64,000 nucleotides of DNA from Nonomuraea typhae (GTDB taxonomy: Bacteria > Actinomycetota > Actinomycetes > Streptosporangiales > Streptosporangiaceae), in assembly GCF_009760925.1 (NCBI RefSeq), contig NZ_VRLV01000011.1:186001-250000 (forward strand), in the 5' to 3' direction. Below the pieces are notes generated by a model that was not told the DNA's origin, made no database searches, and was given only the letters and a program-made list of their open reading frames with translations. A program made the translations under genes and the position numbers. Of the stretch, positions 25,536 to 35,567 are shown piece after piece; position 1 is the first letter of the stretch, and the number at the start of each line of letters is the position of its first letter.

Positions 25536-28500
25536 GTTCTGCTCCCTTTTCGGCTTGTCCCCTGTGGGTGCCGGCCCGGGCGCGACGCCGCCGCTGCCCC
25601 CTCGCCGAGCTGCTGGTCAGTGCTTCCTGCGTGGCCGACGCGCCGCCGTCGACCGCCGCGGTGAACGCGGCCACGGTCGGATGCTCGAACAACACGGCCG
25701 GGGCGATCGGGACGCCGAGCTCCTTCTCGATGGCCAGCACCATGGCCATGCCGACCAGGGAGTTGCCGCCGAGGTCGAAGAACGGGTCGTGCACGCCCAC
25801 CTGGGCGATGCCGAGATAGGCGCCCCACAGCTCGGCGACCAGCGCCTCCCGCTCGTTGCGCGGCTCGGCGTAGTCGGTGCGCAGCTGCGGCCGCGGGAAC
25901 CGTTCGCCCCGGGGTACGGCTTCGCCGATGAGGTTGTCGATGTCGAGCATCGCGGTCCACTCGCGGACCACGTCCCCGAGCGGCTGCCGGGCGGCCAGCA
26001 CGTGCCCGTGCCCGCCCCTGATGATCGTGTCGAGCAGGTCGTTGCCGGCCTCCTCGGCGAAGCCGTACCTCTCGCGGTAGTTCCTGACGCGCTCGGCCAG
26101 GCCGCCGGTGTTCTTGAAGTTCTCGGCCTGCCAGTCGTCGTGCAGCCAGGGGCCCCAGGAGATGGCGACGACCCGGGTGGAAGGGGCGGTGGCGGCCAGC
26201 GCCTCGCCGTACGCGTCCAGGACGGTGTTGGCGGCGCAGTAGTCGCCCTCGCCGATGCCGCCGAACGCGGTGACCGCGGAGGAGTACAGGACGAGCAGTT
26301 CCGGCCGCTCGTGCTCGGGGGTGTCCGCGCCGACCAGCCTGGCCAGCGGGCCCATGGCCAGGACCTTCGGCGCGAGGACCGCCCGGGCCTCCGCGACCGT
26401 CCTGCGTTGCATGAGGCCGCCCGCCGGGAGCCCGGCCGAGTGGATCACGCCGTGGAGCGCGCCGTAGTGCTCGCGCACGCCCGCGATGGCGCGCTCGAAC
26501 TGCGCCGCGTCGCCGGTGTCCGCCGCCACCAGCAGCACCTCGGCGCCCGCCGCCTCCAGCGCGGCGACGTCGGCGAGCGTGCGCTCGGTCCGGCTGCCGG
26601 GCTCGGGGGCGGCGTTCCGGTCGAGAGGGGTACGGCTGAGCAGGGCCAGCTTCCTGACCCCGGTGCGCACGAGGTGCCTGGCCAGGCCCATACCCAGGCC
26701 CCGGGTACCACCGGTGACCAGATAGACGCCGTCGGCCCGCCAGGGGGAACCGGTGGCATCGGGCTCGCCGGGAACCTCCGCCCAGGCACGCACCCAGCGG
26801 CGTCCGCGCCGCCAGGCGGCCAGCGCGTCACTCCCGCCGGGCGCGGCCACCAGCTCACCGGCCACCTGCCCGCCGGCCTGGTCTGCGGTGGCCGGGTCCA
26901 GGTCGACGCCGGTCCAGGTCAGCTCCTTGAACTCGTGCTGTACGGCCCGGCCGAACCCGTGGGCCAGCGCCTGCTGGGGCGCGACGTTGTCGCCGCCCAG
27001 GACCTCGGCGGCGCCCCGCGTGACGGTGAGCAGGCGGGCGCCGGGCTCGACGGTCAGCGACTGGATGGCCAGCAGGAGGCTGTCGAAGCCGTGGCCGATC
27101 GCCGCCTCCAGGTCTTCGCGGGCCGTGAGCAGGCTCCACAGGTGGGCCACGTGCACGGGGCCTTGGGCGAGCCCCTGGAACACCTCGGCGTAGTGGGCCG
27201 GGTCCGCGGGGTCGATGGTCAGGCAGCGCCCGTCGCGGTGCAGCCGTGATCCGGCGAAGACCTCCACGACCTGGCCGCCGCCCGCCTCGGCCAGGTCGGC
27301 GAGAGCCGTACCGGCCGCGCCTTCGGAGAAGACGACCAGCGGGCCGGGCAGCGCGAGCAGGTCCGGCAGGACGGGACGGACGGGATCCTGCCGCCAGGAG
27401 GGCACGAACCGGAAGTCGGCCCCCTCCGTCCGGACGCCGTCGGCCCGTTCCCCGGAGCCGGTCGGGGCGCCACCGGTCCCGGCTCCGCCGGTCGAGGCGG
27501 CGGCCGTGCCGGAGGCGGGCTCGGGCCAGAAGCGGGTGCGCTGGAACGGGTAGGCGGGCAGGGTGACCACCCCGGCCGTGGCCGGTCCGGTCAGCTCCCA
27601 GCGGACCGGCGCGCCCGCCTCCCAGAGGCGTCCGGCGCTCTCCAGCAGCTCGGTCCTGGCGTCGCGGCGCTCACCGGCCGTCCACAGGGCGGGCAGCGTG
27701 CCCAGCACCGCGGCGGGTGCGCCGCCGGTCAGGTTCTGGCGGACCAGCCCGCCCAGCGTCTGCCCGGCGCCCAGTTCGACGAAGACGTCGATCTCCTGGT
27801 CCACGCAGTGGCGGACGCCGTCGGCGAAGCGCACGGGGCTGACGAGCTGGTCGGCCCAGTAGGAGTCGCTGATCGCCTGCTCGGGGGTGAGGGCGGCGCC
27901 GGTGAGGTTCGAGATGATCGTGAGGGCGGGCGCCTGGCGTGGCACGGTCTCCAGCAGGGCGAACAGCTTGTCGCGGGCGGGCTGCAGCAGCGAGGAGTGG
28001 AAGGCGTGCGCCGAGCGCATCGGGCGGCAGGCCAGGCCGGCGGCCATCAGGTCCGCGGTGGCCCGCTCGATCAAGGTGGGCAGGCCGCTCAGCACGGTCA
28101 TCGACGGGCCGTTGAGCGCGGCGACGTCCACCTCGAGGCCGGGCAGCACCTCGCGGATGCGCTGCTCGGAGGCGGCCACGGCGACCATGCGGCCGGCCGG
28201 GACCGCGTTGATCAGGTGTGCCCGCTCGATCACGACCCGCACGGCGTCCTCGAGCGTGAAGACGCCGGCCAGGCAGGCGGCGACGTACTCGCCGAGGCTG
28301 TAGCCGATGAGCATGTCCGGCGTCACGCCCCAGTGGGCGAGCAGCCTGGCCAGCGCGTACTCGACGGTGAACTGGAACGGGTGCGAGATCGGCGCGTGCT
28401 CCAGCGGGTCGTCCCCGGCGTCCTGGCCGCTCTCCCTGCCCAGCATCGCGGCCAGGCCGTCCTCGCGCGGCGCGGGGTCGGCCTCGAAGAACGGGAGCAG

Positions 28501-30285
28501 GTCCAGGTCGGCGTGCCGGCGGACCAGTTCGACGCAGGCGTCCACAGCCTGTGCATAAACCGGCTCGGTGGCGTACAGCTCCTTGCCCAGGCCCGCGTAC
28601 TGGTCGCCGACGCCCGGCAGCAGGAACGCGATCCGCGGATTGTCCTTGGCCCTGACGACATCCGGGCCGCCGGCCAGGGCGCGCAGCCGGGTGACGGCGC
28701 CGGCCACGTCGTCCACCACCAGGAGCCGCCGGTGGTCGAGCGCCGCCCTGCCCGTGTGCAGGGTGCGGGCCACGTCGGCCGGTTCCAGCCCGGGGTCCGC
28801 GGCCAGCCGGGCGGCCAGCCGTGCCGCCTGCTCGCGCAGCGCCGCCTGGCTGCCCGCGCTGACGGGAAGAGTGTGTACGGCGGGCCCGGCCACACCCGGG
28901 GAAACACGCTCGGGGGCGGCCTCCAGCACCACGTGGGCGTTGGAGCCCGACAGGCCGAACGAGCTGACCCCCGCCAGCCGGGGCGCCGTCTCCAGCGCCT
29001 CGGTCACCGGCCGGATCGTGCCGTCCTCGTGGATGGCGGTGGCGGGCCGGTCCATGTTGAGGTTGGGCGGGATGACCCCGTTCTCCAGGATGAGCACGGT
29101 TTTGATGAGCCCGGCCACGCCGGCGGCCGCCTGTGTGTGGCCGATGTTGGTCTTGATGGCGCCCACCCGCAGCGGCCGCTCGGCGGGGCGCCTGCCGAAC
29201 ACGTCGTGCAGCGCCGACAGCTCGATCGCGTCCCCGAGCTGGGTCCCGGATCCGTGCGCCTCCACGTAGTCGACGTCGTCGGCGTGCACCCGAGCCGCCA
29301 CGTGCGCCCGCGTGATCACGTCCACCTGGGCGTTCCTGCTGGGCGCGGTGAGCCCGTTGCTGCGCCCGTCCTGGTTGGCCGCCGAGCCGCGGATGACCGC
29401 GCGGATCCGCCTGCCGTTGGCCAGCGCCTTCGACAGCGGCTCCAGCACGACCAGGCCGCCGCCCTCGCCCATCACATAACCGTCGGCGCCCTCGTCGAAC
29501 GTCTTGCACCGGCCGTCGGAGCACATCATCATGCCCGCGCACGCCTGGATGAACATCGACGGATGCAAGGTCAGCGAACACCCGGCGGCCAGCGCCATGT
29601 CGCACTCGCCCCTGCGCAGGCTCTCCACCGCCAGGTGGACGGCGATCAGCGAGGAGGAGCACGCGGTGTCCACGGTCAGCGTGGGCCCGACCAGGTCGAA
29701 CTGGTAGGCGATGCGGCCGGCGGCCACACTGGCGATCGCGCCCTGGCCGAGGTACGGGTCGGAGACGGCGTCCCGGCCCTGGATCTCGATCTGGAGCCGG
29801 CCGTACTGGAGGGTGTCCATGTAGCCGACCATCACGCCGGTTCTGCTGCCCTTCATCCGGCTGGGCGCCAGCCCGGCGTTCTCCAGGCCCTCCCAGGCCA
29901 GTTCGAGCAGCAGGCGCTGCTGCGGGTCCATGCGCAGCGCCTCGCGGGGCGAGATGCCGAAGAACTCCGCGTCCCAGCCGGTCACGTCGTCGAGGAAGCA
30001 GCCGTAGCGGGTGTACATGCCGCCGGGCTTCTGCGGGTCGGGGTCGTAGTAGGCGTCGATGTCCCACCTCGCCGGAGGCACCTCGCCGACCGCGTGCCTG
30101 CCCTCGCGCAGCAGTTCCCACAGGCCCTCGACCGTGTCGCCACCGCCGGGGTAGCGGCAGGCCATGCCGATGACGGCGATGGGCTCGTGGCGGCGGTCCT
30201 CGGCCTCGGTGAGGTTACGGCGCGCTTGGGCCAGTTCGACGGTCACACGCTTGAGGTAGGCGCGGAGCTTTTCCTCGGTCCCCAT
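25528..30285 (-). CDS. PKS4: KS-AT-KR-ACP junction module
   Basis: A 1585-residue module. It opens with a coiled-coil docking helix (MGTEEKLRAYLKRVTVELAQ) like PKS5 and PKS6. KS is of the common actinomycete type, Cys209 in DTACSSS. From the AT onward it looks like PKS1-PKS3: AT Ser663 in GYSLGEY, HAFH at 760, KR TGGTRGLG near 1190 with Tyr1349 in DYCAAN, and ACP Ser1509 in LGGNSLVG. Predicted outcome: one malonate unit reduced to a beta-hydroxyl. Its C-terminus is a basic tail with RGQRRRRARAG in place of the acidic DEEIFALID helix of PKS5-PKS7. ATG 30285 is preferred because GGAAAGG lies seven bases upstream and it matches the sister proteins; GTG 30321, overlapping the PKS5 stop, is the alternative. 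Confidence 0.93.
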   Translation of the reverse strand: MGTEEKLRAYLKRVTVELAQARRNLTEAEDRRHEPIAVIGMACRYPGGGDTVEGLWELLREGRHAVGEVPPARWDIDAYYDPDPQKPGGMYTRYGCFLDDVTGWDAEFFGISPREALRMDPQQRLLLELAWEGLENAGLAPSRMKGSRTGVMVGYMDTLQYGRLQIEIQGRDAVSDPYLGQGAIASVAAGRIAYQFDLVGPTLTVDTACSSSLIAVHLAVESLRRGECDMALAAGCSLTLHPSMFIQACAGMMMCSDGRCKTFDEGADGYVMGEGGGLVVLEPLSKALANGRRIRAVIRGSAANQDGRSNGLTAPSRNAQVDVITRAHVAARVHADDVDYVEAHGSGTQLGDAIELSALHDVFGRRPAERPLRVGAIKTNIGHTQAAAGVAGLIKTVLILENGVIPPNLNMDRPATAIHEDGTIRPVTEALETAPRLAGVSSFGLSGSNAHVVLEAAPERVSPGVAGPAVHTLPVSAGSQAALREQAARLAARLAADPGLEPADVARTLHTGRAALDHRRLLVVDDVAGAVTRLRALAGGPDVVRAKDNPRIAFLLPGVGDQYAGLGKELYATEPVYAQAVDACVELVRRHADLDLLPFFEADPAPREDGLAAMLGRESGQDAGDDPLEHAPISHPFQFTVEYALARLLAHWGVTPDMLIGYSLGEYVAACLAGVFTLEDAVRVVIERAHLINAVPAGRMVAVAASEQRIREVLPGLEVDVAALNGPSMTVLSGLPTLIERATADLMAAGLACRPMRSAHAFHSSLLQPARDKLFALLETVPRQAPALTIISNLTGAALTPEQAISDSYWADQLVSPVRFADGVRHCVDQEIDVFVELGAGQTLGGLVRQNLTGGAPAAVLGTLPALWTAGERRDARTELLESAGRLWEAGAPVRWELTGPATAGVVTLPAYPFQRTRFWPEPASGTAAASTGGAGTGGAPTGSGERADGVRTEGADFRFVPSWRQDPVRPVLPDLLALPGPLVVFSEGAAGTALADLAEAGGGQVVEVFAGSRLHRDGRCLTIDPADPAHYAEVFQGLAQGPVHVAHLWSLLTAREDLEAAIGHGFDSLLLAIQSLTVEPGARLLTVTRGAAEVLGGDNVAPQQALAHGFGRAVQHEFKELTWTGVDLDPATADQAGGQVAGELVAAPGGSDALAAWRRGRRWVRAWAEVPGEPDATGSPWRADGVYLVTGGTRGLGMGLARHLVRTGVRKLALLSRTPLDRNAAPEPGSRTERTLADVAALEAAGAEVLLVAADTGDAAQFERAIAGVREHYGALHGVIHSAGLPAGGLMQRRTVAEARAVLAPKVLAMGPLARLVGADTPEHERPELLVLYSSAVTAFGGIGEGDYCAANTVLDAYGEALAATAPSTRVVAISWGPWLHDDWQAENFKNTGGLAERVRNYRERYGFAEEAGNDLLDTIIRGGHGHVLAARQPLGDVVREWTAMLDIDNLIGEAVPRGERFPRPQLRTDYAEPRNEREALVAELWGAYLGIAQVGVHDPFFDLGGNSLVGMAMVLAIEKELGVPIAPAVLFEHPTVAAFTAAVDGGASATQEALTSSSARGQRRRRARAGTHRGQAEKGAERE

Positions 30286-30317
30286 CGGCGAACCTTTCCG
30301 GTAACGGGAGTCAGTGG

Positions 30318-33300
30318 TCACAGTTCGTTGTCGATGAGCGCGAAAATCTCCTCATCGGAGGCGGCGTCGATCTTTTCGACCATGCCGTCGGCGTCGCTCC
30401 CGGCCCCGCCGTACCTGGTCAGGGCGGCCTGCAGGATGGGGACGAGCCGGCCGCGGATGGCCTCGCCCTCCCCGTTGGCGCTGGTGAGCATGGCCTCGAC
30501 CCGGTCCAGGGCGCCCTGGAGCACGTCCTCGGGCGAGAGCGACTTGGGGGCCAGCGTGCGGAACAGGTAGGTGGCCAGGGAGGTCACGGTCGGGTGGTCG
30601 AAGACGAGCGTGGCGGGCAGCCGCAGGCCCGTCTCGGCGTTGAGCCGGTTGCGCAGCTCGACCGCGGTGAGCGAGTCGAAGCCGAGCTGGCTGAAGGCGG
30701 TGGTGACGTCGATCTGCTCGGGGCTGCCGTGCGCGAGCACGGCCGCGACGTGGGCGCGGACGGCGCCGGTGAGCAGCCGCAGCCCTTCCGCGGGCGCCAG
30801 CTCGGCCAGCCGCGCGGCCAGCCCGGCCGCGTCCGCCGCCGCCGCCGATGCCGTACGGCGGGGCGCGCGCACCAGGCCGCGCAGCATTCCCGGGAGGTCG
30901 TCGTTGTCGGCCCTGGCCCGGAGGCCGGCGGTGTCCCAGCGGACGGCGACGACGACCGGCTCGTCTCCGGCCAGGGCGGCGTCGAACAGCTCCAGGCCGG
31001 TGGCCGAGTCCAGTGGGGCGACGCCCGATCGGGCGAGTCTGGCCTTGTCGGCGGTGCTGAGGGCGCCGGTCAGTTCGCTGGAGCTGTCCCAGAGTCCCCA
31101 GGCGATGGAGACGGCCGGCAGGCCCTGCGCCCTGCGGTGTGCGGCCAGGGCGTCGAGGTAGCTGTTGGCGGCGGCGTAGTTGCCCTGGCCGGCGTTGCCC
31201 AGGATCCCGGTCAGCGAGGAGAACAGAACGAACGCCCCCAGGTCCCGATTTTTCGTGAGGTGGTGGAGATGCCAGGCGGCGTCGAGTTTGGGGGCGAAGA
31301 CACGGTCCACCCGCTCGGGGGTGAGACCCTCGATCGTGGCGTCGTCCAGGACGCCTGCCGTGTGGATGACGGCCGTCAGGTTGGGGATGTCGTCCACAAC
31401 TGTGGACAGCTTCTCGCGGTCTGCCACGTCACAGGCGATCACCCGGACCCGGGCGCCGGTCTCCCGGAGCCCGGCGGCCAGGACGTCGGCCCCGGGCGTC
31501 TCCGGTCCACGCCTGCCCACCAGGACCAGGTCCCGCACACCGTGCCTGTCCACCAGATGGCGGGCCACCAGGCTGCCCAGCCCACCCAGCCCACCGGTCA
31601 CCAGAACCCCGCCGGTCGCCCAGCCGGCCACCGACACCTCGGTCCGGGCCCCCTCCGGCGAAGAGGTGCGGCGGGCCAGGCGGGGGGCCAGGAGTCTGCC
31701 GTCCCCGACCCGGATCTCCGGCTCGCCGGTTGCCAGCACGCGCTCCCAGTCCGCGAAGCCCTCAGGGGCGTCCACCAGGACGAACCGCCCCGGCTGCTCC
31801 ACCTGGGCCGTCCTGACCAGGCCGGGCACCACCCCGGCCGCCAGGCCACGCGGTGCGAACACCACGTGGCGCTCGTCCTCGGCCATGGCCTCCAGCGCGC
31901 GGGCGGCCAGTTCGCGGGGTGTGCCCTCGGCCAGCGGCACCACGGTGTACGGCCCCACCGGCGCACCCGTGGAGGGAGCCTCCACCCAGTCCACGCCATA
32001 CGGGACGATCTGGGCGGGCACCGGCCGGGTGGCGGCCTGCCGTACGCGCAGGGAGTCGATCGTGAACACCGGGCGACCGGAGGCGTCCACCGCCTCGATG
32101 GCCGCCTCGTCCGCGCCGCGCGGCGTGAGCCGTACCCGGAGTGAGCCCGCCTGCGCGGCCGACAGCCGCACGCCGCCGAAGGCGAAAGGCAGGCGGAGCG
32201 TACTCTCCCGGGCGGCGAAGAGCAGCGGGTGGAAGCAGGCGTCGAGCAGCGCCGGGTGGATGCCGAAGCCGGTGACGTCCACCCCCTCGGGGGCCGTGAC
32301 CTCGGCGAACAGCTCCTCCCCCGAGCGCCAGGCCGCGCTCACGCCCTGGAAGGCCGGGCCGTAGGCGTAGCCACGGGCGGCCAGCGCCTCGTAGGCCACC
32401 TCGACCGGCTCGGCGTCCGCGGGAGGCCAGGCGGTGGCCCAGCCGGGCGAGGTGGCGACGGCGGTGGACAGGGTGCCGGAGGCGTGACGGACCCAGTCGT
32501 CGCCGGTTCCGGAGAAGATCGTGATCGTGCGGTGGCCGTCCGCCGAGGGGGCGGAGACGACGACCTGGAGGCGGGCGGCGCCGTCCAGGACCAGCGGCGC
32601 CTCGATGACCAGCTCCTCGACCCGCGCGCAGCCGGCGGCCGCGGCGGCTTCGAGGGCCAGTTCGGCGAAGGCGGCCCCGGGCAGCAGCACGCCGCCCTCG
32701 ACGGCGTGGTCGGCCAGCCAGGGCGCGGCCTTGACCGACAGCCGCCCGGTCAGGACGAGCCCGCCGTCGGCCACCGGCACCACGGCGGTGAGCAGCGGGT
32801 GCGCGCTGCCGTCCACGCCGGGCGGGGTGCCGCGGCCGTCCGCGGCGGCCAGCCAGAAGCGGCGCCGGTCGAAGGCGTAGGTCGGCAGCTCGACGTGCCG
32901 ATGGGGGCCGGCGGCGAGCGCGCGGGCCCAGTCGACCTCGGCGCCGAGCACGAACGCCTGGGCCAGCGCGTGCAGGAAGCGCCGCCAGTCGCCCGCGTTG
33001 CGGCGCAATGTGCCGCAGACGCTGCCGGACTCGGCGATCCCGGCCACGTCCACCTGGAGCACCGGGTGCGGGCTCACCTCCACGAACAGGCACGGGCCGG
33101 TGAACGCCCCGACCGCCTGCCGGAACAGCACAGGGTTGCGCATGCTGTCGAACCAGTACTCGGCCGTCAGTCCCTCGGGATCGACGAACCCCCCGGCGGA
33201 GGAGGAGCAGAACTCGATGTCGGTACGGCCCGGCCGTACCTCACCGAAGAGGCTGACCAGTTCCTCACGCAGGACCTCGACGTGCGGGGTGTGGGAGGCG

Positions 33301-35543
33301 TAGTCCACGGCGACCCGGCGCGCCCGGTAGGGCTCCTCCCAGAGGGGGGCCACCTCCTCGATCGTGTCCACGGCGCCGGCGATCACGCAGCCGGTCGGCC
33401 CGCTGTCCACGGCGATCCACAGGCGGCCGGCGTAGGGCTCGATCAGTTCGCGGGCCCGGTCGGCGGGCACGGCGACGGAGACCATGGCGCCGGTGCCGCC
33501 GAGCCGGTCGACGCTGACGCGGCTGCGCTCGGCGACGATGCGGGCGGCGTCCTCCAGGGAGAGCGATCCCGCGACGCAGGCGGCGGCGATCTCGCCCTGG
33601 GAGTGGCCGACGACCGCGGACGGTTCGACGCCGAGGGAGCGCCAGAGCTCGCCGAGCGCGACCATGACCGCGAACAGCGCGGGCTGGATGGTGTCGGAGC
33701 CTTCCATCTCCTTGCCGGTGCGCAACGCGTCCTCGACCGACCAGCCGGTGTGCGCCTTGAGCGCCTCGTCGCAGGCGCGCAGCCGGTCGCGGAAGACCTC
33801 GCTGGCGTCCAGGAGGTCGACGGCCATGCCGGTCCACTGCGAGCCCTGGCCGGGAAAGAGGAAGACCGTGCGCGCGCCGGTGGCGGCGACGCCGTCGAGG
33901 ACGGCCGGGTGCGGCGTACCCGCGGCCAGCGCGTCGAGTCCGGCGACCAGTTCGTCCCGGGTCTCGGCGAGCACCGCGGCCCGGTGCGCGAACCTCGCCC
34001 GCCTGGCCAGCACCTGCCCCGCGTCGGCCAGATCAGCCTCCGGCGCGGCGGCGGCCCAGTCGCGCAGCCTGCCCGCCTGGGCACGCAGGGAACGCTCGTT
34101 CTTGGCCGACACCACCCACACGAGGAGCGCGCCCGTCGGCGGCGCGGGGTCCGGGTCGGGTCCGCGTTCCAGGATCACGTGGGCGTTGGTGCCGCTGATG
34201 CCGAAGCTGGAGACCCCGGCCCGCGGCGGGCGCTCGCCCTCGGACAGCTCGACCTCGCCGGTCAGCAGCCGGACGCCGCCCTGCGACCAGTCCACGTGCG
34301 GAGTCGGCTCGGCCACGTGCAGGGTGCGCGGCAGCACCCGGTGCTCCAGCGCCTTCACCATCTTGATGACCCCGCCGACGCCGGCGGCGGCCTGGGTGTG
34401 CCCGATGTTGGACTTCAGCGACCCCAGCCAGAGCGGCCGCTCGGCAGGCCGCCCGCGGCCGTACGTGGCAAGCAGCGCCTGCGCCTCGATCGGGTCGCCG
34501 AGCGTGGTGCCGGTGCCGTGCGCCTCGACCGCGTCCACGTCGGACAGGTCGAGGCGGGCGTCGGCCAGCGCCTGCTCGATCACCCGCTCCTGGGCCGGGC
34601 CGCTGGGCGCGGTCATGCCGTTGCTAGCGCCGTCCTGGTTGATCGCGCTCCCCCGGATCACGGCGAGGATGCGCCGCCCGTTGCGCTCGGCGTCCGGCAG
34701 CCGCTCCAGCAGCACCACCCCGGCGCCCTCGCCCCACGCGACGCCGTCGGCCGTCGAGGAGAACGCCTTGCATCGCCCGTCCGGCGACAGCACCCGCTGC
34801 CGGGCGAACTCCACGAACGGCACCGGCGACGGCATCACGGTCACGCCACCGGCCAGCGCCAGCGTGCACTCGCCCCGGCGCAGCGCCTGCACCGCCAGGT
34901 GGATGGCCACCAGCGAGGACGAGCAGGCGGTGTCGAGCGAGATCGACGGCCCCTCCAGCCCGTAGAGGTAGGAGACGCGGCCGGACAGCACGCTGGCCAC
35001 GCTGTTGGTGAACAACGTGCCCTCCATCGCCCCGGGCGAGCCGGCGAGGAAGCGGTTGGAGTAGTGCTCGTACATGACGCCCGCGTAGACGCCGGTACGG
35101 CTGCCGCGCAGCGTCCCCGGGTCGATGCCGGCCCGCTCGAACGCCTCCCAGGTCGCCTGGAGGAACAGCCGGTGCTGCGGGTCGGTCCCGAGCGCGGTGC
35201 GCGGGCTGATGCCGAAGAAGGCGGCGTCGAAGTCGAAGGCGTCGGGCACGAAGGCGCCCTGGCGGGCGTACGTCTTGCCGGTGGCGTCCGGGTCCGGGTC
35301 GTAGAGGTCCTCGGCGTCCCAGCCGCGGTCGGCGGGGAAGCCGCCCATGGCGTCGCGCCCGGAGCGCACCAGCTCCCACAGGTCGTCGGGGGTGCTCACC
35401 CCGCCCGGGTAATGGCAGGCCATGCCCACGATGGCGATCGGCTCGTGGCGGCGGCTCTCGTCCTCGGTCAGGCGGCGTCGGGTTTCCGCGAGTTCCACGG
35501 TGGCGCGTTTGAGGTAGTCACGGAGCTTGGCCTCGGTCCCCAT
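30318..35543 (-). CDS. PKS5: KS-AT-DH-KR-ACP module, methylmalonyl type
   Basis: A 1741-residue module. N-terminal docking helix MGTEAKLRDYLKRATVELAE; KS Cys207 (DTACSSS); AT Ser648 (GHSQGE) with YASH at 748-751, the usual methylmalonyl-CoA pattern; DH His946 in HAVEGGVLLP and a DACFH second motif; KR TGGLGGLG near 1313 with the B-type LDD motif (TAGVLDDAT) and Tyr1456; ACP Ser1624 in GFDSLTA. Expected product: an alpha-methyl, alpha,beta-unsaturated extension, probably trans given the B-type KR. The C-terminus ends in DEEIFALIDNEL, a docking helix like that of PKS6 and matched by the coiled coil at the start of PKS4. ATG 35543 has AGGAAAGG eight bases upstream; ATG 35564 would add seven residues. 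Confidence 0.94.
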   Translation of the reverse strand: MGTEAKLRDYLKRATVELAETRRRLTEDESRRHEPIAIVGMACHYPGGVSTPDDLWELVRSGRDAMGGFPADRGWDAEDLYDPDPDATGKTYARQGAFVPDAFDFDAAFFGISPRTALGTDPQHRLFLQATWEAFERAGIDPGTLRGSRTGVYAGVMYEHYSNRFLAGSPGAMEGTLFTNSVASVLSGRVSYLYGLEGPSISLDTACSSSLVAIHLAVQALRRGECTLALAGGVTVMPSPVPFVEFARQRVLSPDGRCKAFSSTADGVAWGEGAGVVLLERLPDAERNGRRILAVIRGSAINQDGASNGMTAPSGPAQERVIEQALADARLDLSDVDAVEAHGTGTTLGDPIEAQALLATYGRGRPAERPLWLGSLKSNIGHTQAAAGVGGVIKMVKALEHRVLPRTLHVAEPTPHVDWSQGGVRLLTGEVELSEGERPPRAGVSSFGISGTNAHVILERGPDPDPAPPTGALLVWVVSAKNERSLRAQAGRLRDWAAAAPEADLADAGQVLARRARFAHRAAVLAETRDELVAGLDALAAGTPHPAVLDGVAATGARTVFLFPGQGSQWTGMAVDLLDASEVFRDRLRACDEALKAHTGWSVEDALRTGKEMEGSDTIQPALFAVMVALGELWRSLGVEPSAVVGHSQGEIAAACVAGSLSLEDAARIVAERSRVSVDRLGGTGAMVSVAVPADRARELIEPYAGRLWIAVDSGPTGCVIAGAVDTIEEVAPLWEEPYRARRVAVDYASHTPHVEVLREELVSLFGEVRPGRTDIEFCSSSAGGFVDPEGLTAEYWFDSMRNPVLFRQAVGAFTGPCLFVEVSPHPVLQVDVAGIAESGSVCGTLRRNAGDWRRFLHALAQAFVLGAEVDWARALAAGPHRHVELPTYAFDRRRFWLAAADGRGTPPGVDGSAHPLLTAVVPVADGGLVLTGRLSVKAAPWLADHAVEGGVLLPGAAFAELALEAAAAAGCARVEELVIEAPLVLDGAARLQVVVSAPSADGHRTITIFSGTGDDWVRHASGTLSTAVATSPGWATAWPPADAEPVEVAYEALAARGYAYGPAFQGVSAAWRSGEELFAEVTAPEGVDVTGFGIHPALLDACFHPLLFAARESTLRLPFAFGGVRLSAAQAGSLRVRLTPRGADEAAIEAVDASGRPVFTIDSLRVRQAATRPVPAQIVPYGVDWVEAPSTGAPVGPYTVVPLAEGTPRELAARALEAMAEDERHVVFAPRGLAAGVVPGLVRTAQVEQPGRFVLVDAPEGFADWERVLATGEPEIRVGDGRLLAPRLARRTSSPEGARTEVSVAGWATGGVLVTGGLGGLGSLVARHLVDRHGVRDLVLVGRRGPETPGADVLAAGLRETGARVRVIACDVADREKLSTVVDDIPNLTAVIHTAGVLDDATIEGLTPERVDRVFAPKLDAAWHLHHLTKNRDLGAFVLFSSLTGILGNAGQGNYAAANSYLDALAAHRRAQGLPAVSIAWGLWDSSSELTGALSTADKARLARSGVAPLDSATGLELFDAALAGDEPVVVAVRWDTAGLRARADNDDLPGMLRGLVRAPRRTASAAAADAAGLAARLAELAPAEGLRLLTGAVRAHVAAVLAHGSPEQIDVTTAFSQLGFDSLTAVELRNRLNAETGLRLPATLVFDHPTVTSLATYLFRTLAPKSLSPEDVLQGALDRVEAMLTSANGEGEAIRGRLVPILQAALTRYGGAGSDADGMVEKIDAASDEEIFALIDNEL
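31085..31350. repeat. KR-coding DNA nearly identical to PKS6 (copy in PKS5)
   Basis: The stretch encoding the PKS5 KR around LFSSLTGILGNAGQGNYAAAN is almost base-for-base the same as 36335-36600 in PKS6, including silent positions. A second pair, about 30590-30690 and 35850-35950 in the ACP region, shows one difference in roughly 100 bases. Identity at wobble positions points to recent duplication or gene conversion between neighbouring modules. Confidence 0.8.
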
Positions 35544-35567
35544 CGCTCGGGCCTTTCCTGTCATGGG

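Noticed and set aside
15903..25664. A 3253-codon open frame on the plus strand over PKS3, and many other long antisense frames.
   Set aside because: They lie opposite clear PKS domains, have Arg/Gly/Pro/His-rich content typical of antisense frames in very GC-rich genes, and show no domain motifs.
31393..31412. GTCCACAACTGTGGAC, a near-palindrome resembling paired DnaA boxes; also present at about 36638-36655.
   Set aside because: It lies in the same coding position of two duplicated KR domains and is explained by their shared ancestry.
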